A stretch of DNA of 5,005 nt from Coprobacillus sp. CAG:698 (GTDB lineage Bacteria; Bacillota_I; Bacilli_A; ML615J-28; CAG-698): NCBI GenBank assembly GCA_000431235.1, contig HF988711.1:1-5005 (forward strand). Direction: 5' to 3'. Position 1 is the stretch's first letter, and each line of letters starts with the position of its first letter. The translations under genes were made by a program, and so were the position numbers. Under the pieces are notes generated by a model. The model had not been told where the DNA came from. It saw only the letters and a list, made by a program, of their open reading frames with translations, and did not search any database. Shown one piece after another: positions 1 to 5,005 of the stretch.

Positions 1-1
1 T

Positions 2-139
2 GAAGTTATCAAAACAGAAAAAGTTAGAGAAGGAGAAAGTGCAACAGCTCCTATAGTTGAAAAAAAAGAATATAAAGTAACAGGTTGGGATAAAGATTAT
101 AGCAATATAACAAATGATTTAGAAGTGAATGCTTTATTT
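2..139 (+). repeat. InlB B-like (listeria-bacteroides) protein repeat, first copy
   Basis: The encoded segment has the hallmark order of this repeat: a short strand, 'EGESATAP', a variable stretch, then 'GWDKDYSNIT' followed by 'DLEVNALF'. Its beginning may lie to the left of the window. It shows that the upstream gene continues beyond the edge as a modular extracellular protein. Confidence 0.7.
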
Positions 140-1048
140 ATTTCTTTAAAGGATAAAATCTTAAATAGAATAGGTGGATTTATTAGGCGTGACAGTTATC
201 AATATTATTTGTATGATGTTAATAAAACAGAGTTTTATGAGTATGATGATTATTATATAGTAAAAGCATATCCTCTAAAAACTATGAAAAGGTATATGCA
301 ATCAAAGACATATAAAGTACTTACAACAGGTTTATATGAGATTATTGATGCAAACGAGTCTATAACGTTTTACTATGTAGATAAAGACATAAATAATTTT
401 AGATTGATTGAACTTTCAGATGCATATATTGATAACTATATAACACTTGATGAGTTATTGCAATTTGATGAAAGATTTGTGTTAAAAATTCCTACTATCA
501 AGAATGATTATGAATATAATCCAAGTGAAAGTGAAATAGATGATATATACGAAAAAGCCTTAGAGTACAAAAAAGATCATGAGGATGTACTAGTTGGACA
601 CAAAAATAATTTTAAATGTATTGCAAAAATGAATGAATGCATAATTTTTTCAATAAAATTATCAGTGATGATTACACCTAGTAGATATGAAATGCAAAAA
701 GCAGCTGATAGAATTTTCCTTTCTATGCTTAGTACAATATTAGTATATAGACAGGGAAAAATATATACTTTACAAGAGGCATATTCATATAGTTATCTAT
801 CATTAAAAGATGTTCACAATATACCAGGAACTTATGTATGTGATTTAGAAACAATAAAAATAAGATATATTGTAGATGGAAAACTATTAGAAGAAAAGAA
901 AATAGATTCATATAGTAAACTTGATTTTCCAAATCCACCTGAAAGGGAAGGATTTAAGTTTATCGAATGGAAAGATGTAAATAAAATTAACATTGATGGA
1001 TATGTATTTAGCAGTGGAACATTTGAAGCAGTTTATGAGAAAATATAA
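2..1048 (+). CDS. Exported/surface repeat protein with InlB B-like repeats, C-terminal part (5' end missing)
   Basis: The reading frame is open from base 2 to the TAA at 1046-1048, so at least 348 residues are visible and the true start lies before the window. The GTG at 125 is in this frame but has no Shine-Dalgarno sequence and cuts through a domain, so it is not the start. Visible residues 1-46 look like a listeria-bacteroides (InlB B/Flg_new) repeat: the pattern 'EGESATAP' then 'VTGWDKDYSNITNDL' is characteristic. Residues about 282-348 form a second, diverged copy ('YIVDGKLLEEK', 'PPEREGFKFIEW', ending 'FEAVYEKI'). The roughly 235 residues between them match no domain I can name with certainty. 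They contain two copies of an 'L-x-[DE]-A-Y-x3-Y-[IL]-[TS]-L' motif. Such repeats are known as small beta-grasp-like modules of surface and secreted proteins, so an extracellular binding or structural role is inferred. The protein ends directly after the repeat with no LPXTG, dockerin or membrane segment. No catalytic motif is visible; an enzymatic N-terminal part outside the window cannot be excluded. Confidence 0.85.
   Translation, partial: EVIKTEKVREGESATAPIVEKKEYKVTGWDKDYSNITNDLEVNALFISLKDKILNRIGGFIRRDSYQYYLYDVNKTEFYEYDDYYIVKAYPLKTMKRYMQSKTYKVLTTGLYEIIDANESITFYYVDKDINNFRLIELSDAYIDNYITLDELLQFDERFVLKIPTIKNDYEYNPSESEIDDIYEKALEYKKDHEDVLVGHKNNFKCIAKMNECIIFSIKLSVMITPSRYEMQKAADRIFLSMLSTILVYRQGKIYTLQEAYSYSYLSLKDVHNIPGTYVCDLETIKIRYIVDGKLLEEKKIDSYSKLDFPNPPEREGFKFIEWKDVNKINIDGYVFSSGTFEAVYEKI
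404..823 (+). repeat. Two diverged copies of an internal protein motif, about 119 residues apart
   Basis: The copies are encoded at 404-466 ('LIELSDAYIDNYITLDELLQF') less one residue, and at 761-823 ('IYTLQEAYSYSYLSLKDVHN' plus I). They align without gaps as L-x-[DE]-A-Y-x3-Y-[IL]-[TS]-L-[DK]-[ED]-[LV], each preceded by a basic residue and a short hydrophobic strand. The spacing suggests that the central region is two tandem units of roughly 120 residues whose other parts have diverged. From memory, 'YTLQEAY...LLT..DL' motifs recur in surface proteins of gut Firmicutes, but I cannot attach a family name or function. Confidence 0.5.
845..1045 (+). repeat. InlB B-like protein repeat, C-terminal copy
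   Basis: The encoded segment runs 'IKIRYIVDGKLLEEKKI', then 'LDFPNPPEREGFKFIEW', then 'VFSSGTFEAVYEKI'. This follows the usual order of a listeria-bacteroides repeat: strand with VDGK, P-x-x-P-x-R-E-G-[YF]-x-F-x-x-W, and a final T-x-x-A-x-Y strand. The usual GW is replaced by EW, and the loop after it is longer than in the first copy. It forms the extreme C-terminus of the protein. Confidence 0.65.
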
Positions 1049-1090
1049 TTACTTAAATCGAAATTAGATAAATAACAAACACTATTATAT

Positions 1091-1096
1091 AAGGAG
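1091..1096 (+). promoter_or_regulatory. Shine-Dalgarno site of the subtilase gene, unusually distant
   Basis: AAGGAG lies 16 bases before the ATG at 1113, clearly further than the usual 5-10. No ATG, GTG or TTG occurs in any frame between the two, and the subtilase frame is closed by TAG at 1104-1106, so 1113 is the first possible start. The match to the 16S anti-SD is strong, but the spacing may lower initiation. Confidence 0.6.
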
Positions 1097-1112
1097 AAAA
1101 AAATAGCAAGAT

Positions 1113-3497
1113 ATGAGAAAATATATAAAATTAATAGTTACATTTTGTTTAATAATGATTGTAACTGTATTAAACTCGATAAATACGAAAGCAGTAACAG
1201 AAAATAATGAAAAAGTATATTGTAATGCAACAATAAATGATGATTTTGCTGATGATAAGGTTTCAGTTATACTTACAAAAGAAGAAACAATGCTTTTAAA
1301 GAATTATGTAAAAGAAGATTTTGTAAATGAAAATATATGTGTTATTGGTATTTCTTCAATGCAAGAAATCACAGAAGAATTAACGCAAACTATAAGAAAC
1401 AAAATTCAAGAATCAAATGGCAATGAAAATATTGATTTTGGAACAATTAATATAAATGAATTTTGTAGGATATTTGAACTAACTATTGAAAATAAAAGTA
1501 AACAGAATGTTCTTATGGTAATTAGGGCAATTGAAAACGATAATAGATTTAAGTATGTCGGTGTAGATTATTATAATAATTTTGAATGTGCATCTTTCAA
1601 TGAATCAAATGAAAATAGAAGGGTAAATGAATTTTCTTATATAGATAATGAAATGTATGATAAATATATAGAAAAATTAGGATTCTCAAAGATTCTAGAT
1701 GCACGAGAAATATGCATAGGTTCAAGCGATGTAAAAGTAGGAGTTTTAGATACTGGAATCACATACAATAATACGGCATATAGTAATAATATTGATAAAG
1801 ATTTGGCTATGACTTTTTGTAATTATTTACCAATGGAAGATCCTAGATGCGTAGATAATTATGGACATGGAGAATATATAGCGTGCATAATAGGTGGTAA
1901 AGGTGAGATTGATGTATATGATGATGATAATGTTACTACTACAAAAAAGTATATTTATGGTGTCTGTGAAAATGTTAAAATGATTTCCCTAAAAATATAC
2001 GGAAGTTCCGATACAACTAATGATGAATATTACAAAGTTCGTTCTTTAAGAGTTGCAAGTGCTTTAGCTTATGCATCGGAAAATAATATAAAAATATTAA
2101 ATAGTAGTATAGGCTCTGACAGAATAAATTTAGAAAACTCACTTGTTGAGCAACAAGCAATAAAAAATTATAATGGACTTATTGTTTCAGCTAGTGGAAA
2201 TGATGCGACAAATATAGATATTAATAAAAAATATCTTCCATCATATGATTTTGATAATATAATAACTGTTGGGGCATTATCAAAAGATGGAAAATTTGCT
2301 GAGCGTGGTGGTAGTGAATGGAATGATAATTTTGGATCAAATTATGGAAAAGAAACAGTTGATTTATTTGCACCTGGAACAACAATTCTAACAACTAAAA
2401 ATGAAAAAATTATTGCCGTAACAGGTACATCTTTCGCAGCTCCATTTGTAACTGGAACTGCAGCACTTCTTTTGTCAAAATATCCTAATTTATCTCCATT
2501 AATGATTAAGAAAATAATAATGGAAACTGTTGAGTTTGAAGAATCATTAATTGACAAATGTGTTACAAGTGGAAGACTAGATGCATATAAAGCATTAATT
2601 TTAAATGGAATTCAAGGCGAAGGAACACAGGCTAATCCATATTTAATTAGAAATGAATTTGAATTCAATTGTATACAAGCTTTAGATGGGGATAGAGTTT
2701 GCTTTAAGCAAGTTGCTGATATTGATTTTGAAAATAAAGAACATCATTTAAATGGGCACACATTTAAAGGTATATATGATGGAAATAATTATTATTTGAA
2801 AAATATTATATATTCAAAAGCATCAGATACAGGCAAACAACTTATAGGAAGTTTATTTGGGGCTAATCATGGAACTATCAAAAATGTAAAAATAAGTAGC
2901 TCAATAATAGAACTAGCTTATAGCACATCTCTAATGATGAATGTTGGGTCAGTAGTTGGAGCAAATAATGGATACATTTATAATGTTCAACTAAATAATG
3001 GATTTATAAGTGCAATTTCTCAAAACACAAATATTGGAGGATTAATAGGAACAAATTGCACTTCTAATAGTATTAGTATTGAAAATAGTCACGTAAAGAA
3101 TACAATTATATATTCAAATGGACATACAGGAGGTATTGTTGGTGAAAATGAAGATGGAGTTATTAAAAATTGCTCCTTCACTAATAATAGTTTTATAAAT
3201 TATTCTCAAGTTACTTTAGCTAACAAAGGCGTTGGGGGAATAATAGGTTTTAATAAAGGGAATGTATTGTTATGCAACATAGATAATACATCTTTAATAA
3301 AATACGACGGAATTGAGACAACATCCCAAATAAAGCCTTGTTTTGGTTTAATCATTGGTTTAAATTGGTATCCATCAGTAAATATAAATACTTGTACTGC
3401 GAGTGGAACATTAAACCAAGGAAATCTTAGAGCATTATATGGACAATTAGATAACTTTGGAAAGTTCTACGAACAAAAAATAGGATTGAATGAGTAA
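1113..3497 (+). CDS. Exported subtilisin-family (S8) serine protease with GLUG-repeat C-terminus
   Basis: This 794-residue protein is a secreted endopeptidase of the subtilase family. Residues 1-27 are a signal peptide: a basic start, a hydrophobic core and probable cleavage after 'TKA'. Residues about 28-195 form a propeptide; its part around 115-155 ('FELTIENKSKQNVLMVIRAI', then 'FKYVGVDYY') resembles an I9-type inhibitor/chaperone fold. The catalytic domain spans about 203-495. The nucleophile-activating Asp213 lies in 'VGVLDTGIT', His252 in 'GHGEYIACIIGG', the oxyanion Asn363 in 'SASGND' and the nucleophile Ser440 in 'TGTSFAAPFVTG'. Order and spacing are normal for the family. The histidine motif is odd, with HGE where HGT is nearly universal. 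From 502, 'GEGTQANPYLI' and 'FKGIYDGNNYYLKNI' introduce a region of six GLUG-like repeats that probably folds as a beta-solenoid for binding or spacing. No LPXTG, dockerin or membrane anchor follows. ATG 1113 is the only workable start. The cysteine peptidase gene follows within one base, so the two are probably one transcript. The family is certain; the substrate is unknown and activity is likely but not proven. Confidence 0.95.
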   Translation: MRKYIKLIVTFCLIMIVTVLNSINTKAVTENNEKVYCNATINDDFADDKVSVILTKEETMLLKNYVKEDFVNENICVIGISSMQEITEELTQTIRNKIQESNGNENIDFGTININEFCRIFELTIENKSKQNVLMVIRAIENDNRFKYVGVDYYNNFECASFNESNENRRVNEFSYIDNEMYDKYIEKLGFSKILDAREICIGSSDVKVGVLDTGITYNNTAYSNNIDKDLAMTFCNYLPMEDPRCVDNYGHGEYIACIIGGKGEIDVYDDDNVTTTKKYIYGVCENVKMISLKIYGSSDTTNDEYYKVRSLRVASALAYASENNIKILNSSIGSDRINLENSLVEQQAIKNYNGLIVSASGNDATNIDINKKYLPSYDFDNIITVGALSKDGKFAERGGSEWNDNFGSNYGKETVDLFAPGTTILTTKNEKIIAVTGTSFAAPFVTGTAALLLSKYPNLSPLMIKKIIMETVEFEESLIDKCVTSGRLDAYKALILNGIQGEGTQANPYLIRNEFEFNCIQALDGDRVCFKQVADIDFENKEHHLNGHTFKGIYDGNNYYLKNIIYSKASDTGKQLIGSLFGANHGTIKNVKISSSIIELAYSTSLMMNVGSVVGANNGYIYNVQLNNGFISAISQNTNIGGLIGTNCTSNSISIENSHVKNTIIYSNGHTGGIVGENEDGVIKNCSFTNNSFINYSQVTLANKGVGGIIGFNKGNVLLCNIDNTSLIKYDGIETTSQIKPCFGLIIGLNWYPSVNINTCTASGTLNQGNLRALYGQLDNFGKFYEQKIGLNE
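2847..3413 (+). repeat. Six GLUG-like protein repeats in the subtilase C-terminus
   Basis: The core G-[GSL]-[LIV]-[FVI]-G begins at residues 579, 612, 642, 673, 708 and 745 of the protease, a period of 30-37 residues. Most copies continue with A/T/E/F-N, a glycine and a strand ending N-x-x-[IVL], for example 'GSLFGANHGTIKNVKI' and 'GGIVGENEDGVIKNCSF'. The last copy is the most diverged. GLUG repeats are known from surface and secreted bacterial proteins, and such short-period strands usually stack into a right-handed beta-solenoid. The DNA of the copies has diverged, so this is an old duplication without long identical stretches that would promote recombination. Confidence 0.75.
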
Positions 3498-3501
3498 TAT
3501 G
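3482..3501 (+). promoter_or_regulatory. Start region of the cysteine peptidase gene: weak SD, coupled to the upstream stop
   Basis: The subtilase stop TAA is at 3495-3497. Two in-frame ATGs compete for the next gene: 3490, which overlaps the upstream gene by eight bases, and 3499, one base after its stop. The only SD-like sequence is AGGAT at 3482-3486, 12 bases before 3499 and only 3 before 3490. GAG at 3492-3494 could also help 3499. I prefer 3499, giving 'MKKVF' directly before the hydrophobic core. Either way, translation probably depends on ribosomes finishing the subtilase. Confidence 0.4.
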
Positions 3502-5005
3502 AAAAAGGTATTTACTAGTATTTTAATACTACTTATATTTATTGTTGCATTTGCAAATACATGCATAGTAGTAAAAGCAAGTACAAGTAGTAATTCATAT
3601 GTAACAAAGGAACAGTATTTTTCAAATCTAAGAAATAATTTCTCACAGAATAAATTTGGAACATGTAGTTATATTGTACTTGAAAATCTCTTATCATATT
3701 ATGATACATTTTATAATGATGACATAATTCCAGAAAAATATGAAGTTAATAGTAATAACAAAAGTGACTCACCTGGTAGTTACAATGATATAGATGATGT
3801 TAATGCTATGTCAAATAAACAAGAATTTATTAATTTTTGTATTAATAACAAAGAAAAATATTTAATAGCAAAACTTGTTTATATAGCAGTTTGTGAATTG
3901 AATTATGGTTTTCAGTTTGGGAGTGAACAGCAAATAAATTTGTTAAAATATTATTTGGCTACTGAAGCAAATCTTACAGAAAATATAGACTATACTCTTA
4001 ATGAATCATCTGTTATCACTGACGAAACATGGATAGTGAATGAATTGAAAAAAGGTAGAATTGTTATAACAAATATGGCAGGAAACTTAGTTGAGCCCGA
4101 ACAAAATTTTCAAGAAGTTTATATCGATGATTATGATTTTGAACATAGTGCTATTGCATATGAATGTGGCAGTTCAGATAACGAATTTTATATGCATTAC
4201 GGTTATCATTCGGGAGATATAAATACTTATAGAGCAGGAGTAACCATAACTAGAAGTAATGGAAGTGTTATCAAATATAGTCATTTTTATAAATGTACTA
4301 GTATTTCAATGAATGTTGAACACAAACACTCGAAACGTTACTCGACATATGTGAATAGTACTAAACATATATCACATTGTCCTTGTGGATATAGTGAAGA
4401 GTCTATACATAATTATGAGTATATAGGTAGTAACACTGGAAAATGTAAAGAATGTTTAAATGAAAGAGCAATGGAGTTACCTAAAACTGTAATTTCTGAT
4501 CCTGATAGTGGCACTTTATGTGGAACACATGTTAGGTTATATAATGGAGAATATAGAGGGACTGACTTAAACACAGGTCTTACAAGAATTTTATACCTAA
4601 CATATGATGCTCCATCAGTTTCAAGACTAGATTATGAATGGAAATCAGATGATGAAAACAAAGCTATTGTTACCAAGTATGGTACTGTAATGGGAAAAGC
4701 ACCAGGTTTAGTTACTATAAAAGCAATCTATAAAAATAATCCGGCAATAGTGGCGACAATTACTCTAACAATTTTTAAGGATGACACTTCGAGACAATGT
4801 TATATTAGCATGACAACAGATATAAGAGAAAAATCTTTTGAAAATGGAACTGAAGTTACTGAATTAAATCAACCATCAAAATTGTTTACCATACATAGTG
4901 GATATACAAGAGTTCTATGCTTTTCAGAAACAAATATATATCCAACTATAAAAGATTTCAACTGGAGTTCATCGAATCCTAATGTAGCAACAGTAAGTAT
5001 ATTTG
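3499..5005 (+). CDS. Exported papain-like (C39-like) cysteine peptidase with Cys/His knuckle and Big_2 domains, 3' end missing
   Basis: The frame is open to the right edge, giving at least 502 residues. Numbering is from ATG 3499; ATG 3490 would add three residues. Residues 1-27 form a signal peptide with basic 'MKK', a long hydrophobic core and a cleavage site after 'VKA'. The peptidase-like domain covers about 35-270. 'SQNKFGTCSYIVLENLLSYY' gives a candidate nucleophile Cys56, with Gln50 six residues before it as in C39 peptidases. 'VNELKKGRIVI' is followed by 'HSAIAY' with candidate catalytic His216. The third residue is unclear; Asp240 near 'YHSGD' is one option. Residues about 275-320 hold H-K-H, C-P-C-G (Cys294, Cys296) and C-K-E-C (Cys316, Cys319), which resemble a metal-binding knuckle. 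A Big_2 Ig-like domain follows at about 335-429, with 'YEWKSDDENKAIVT' and 'GLVTIKAIY'. A second begins near 458 ('FNWSSSNPNVATVS') and is cut by the edge. It directly follows the subtilase gene and is probably co-translated. The protein is inferred to be a secreted or surface protease or peptidase-fold binding protein; its substrate is unknown. The domain assignment rests on motifs only. Confidence 0.85.
   Translation, partial: MKKVFTSILILLIFIVAFANTCIVVKASTSSNSYVTKEQYFSNLRNNFSQNKFGTCSYIVLENLLSYYDTFYNDDIIPEKYEVNSNNKSDSPGSYNDIDDVNAMSNKQEFINFCINNKEKYLIAKLVYIAVCELNYGFQFGSEQQINLLKYYLATEANLTENIDYTLNESSVITDETWIVNELKKGRIVITNMAGNLVEPEQNFQEVYIDDYDFEHSAIAYECGSSDNEFYMHYGYHSGDINTYRAGVTITRSNGSVIKYSHFYKCTSISMNVEHKHSKRYSTYVNSTKHISHCPCGYSEESIHNYEYIGSNTGKCKECLNERAMELPKTVISDPDSGTLCGTHVRLYNGEYRGTDLNTGLTRILYLTYDAPSVSRLDYEWKSDDENKAIVTKYGTVMGKAPGLVTIKAIYKNNPAIVATITLTIFKDDTSRQCYISMTTDIREKSFENGTEVTELNQPSKLFTIHSGYTRVLCFSETNIYPTIKDFNWSSSNPNVATVSIF

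Noticed and set aside
125..127. GTG as the start codon of a 307-residue protein
   Set aside because: The same frame continues to the left edge, no SD precedes the GTG, and it lies inside an InlB B-like repeat.
729..938. Minus-strand open frame of 69 codons
   Set aside because: It lies entirely opposite a well-supported + strand gene, has no SD of note, and its Leu/Tyr/Ile-rich product reflects AT-rich antisense sequence.
1023..1049. Possible promoter: TTGAAG at 1023-1028 and a perfect TATAAT at 1044-1049 before the subtilase gene
   Set aside because: The -35 match is partial, the spacer is only 15 bases, both boxes lie in the end of the upstream coding region, and TATAAT is frequent by chance in such AT-rich DNA. 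It remains the best candidate if the subtilase has its own promoter.
1049..1112. Terminator between the upstream gene and the subtilase
   Set aside because: I find no GC-containing stem followed by a T run in these 64 bases, so read-through is possible.
2342..2557. Minus-strand open frame of 71 codons
   Set aside because: It is opposite the conserved Ser440 region of the subtilase, whose coding constraint explains the open antisense frame.
3470..3497. Sorting signal or anchor at the subtilase C-terminus
   Set aside because: The last residues are 'YEQKIGLNE', with no LPXTG, hydrophobic segment or basic tail.
3556..3573. Lipobox in the cysteine peptidase signal peptide (F-A-N-T-C)
   Set aside because: The residues before the Cys do not fit L-[AS]-[GA]-C, and a good signal peptidase I site (V-K-A) follows, so ordinary secretion is more likely than lipidation.

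Overview
The window comes from an A+T-rich, low-GC Gram-positive-type bacterium. All recognisable genes lie on the + strand, use AT-ending codons with AGA as the main arginine codon, and stop with TAA. Two of the three proteins carry clear signal peptides. The domain mix is listeria-bacteroides (InlB B-type) repeats, GLUG repeats, a cysteine/histidine knuckle and Big_2 Ig-like domains. That mix is common in exported proteins of gut Clostridia and related Mollicutes-like Firmicutes. The taxon is inferred from composition and domains; no marker gene is present.

Layout. Bases 2-1048 are the 3' part of a gene that begins before the window. Its product has an InlB B-like repeat at each end of the visible part and, between them, two copies of a short motif about 119 residues apart. 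After a 64-base gap, 1113-3497 encodes a complete 794-residue exported subtilisin-family (S8) serine protease, with a propeptide, the full Asp/His/Asn/Ser set and a C-terminal array of six GLUG-like repeats. One base after its stop, or overlapping it if the earlier ATG is used, a third gene begins at 3499 and runs off the right edge. It encodes an exported papain-like (C39-like) cysteine peptidase, followed by a Cys/His knuckle, one complete Big_2-like domain and the start of another.

How they fit together. The subtilase and the cysteine peptidase are almost certainly co-transcribed and translationally coupled. They form a two-protease exported module in which each catalytic domain carries its own repeat domains for binding or spacing. 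The upstream gene is on the same strand and of the same surface-protein style and may belong to the same unit, but the 64-base gap leaves room for a separate promoter. Neither protein whose C-terminus is visible ends in an LPXTG sorting signal, a dockerin or a membrane anchor, so how they stay at the surface, if they do, is not shown. The substrates are unknown. I see no RNA gene, mobile element, CRISPR array, riboswitch or convincing terminator.
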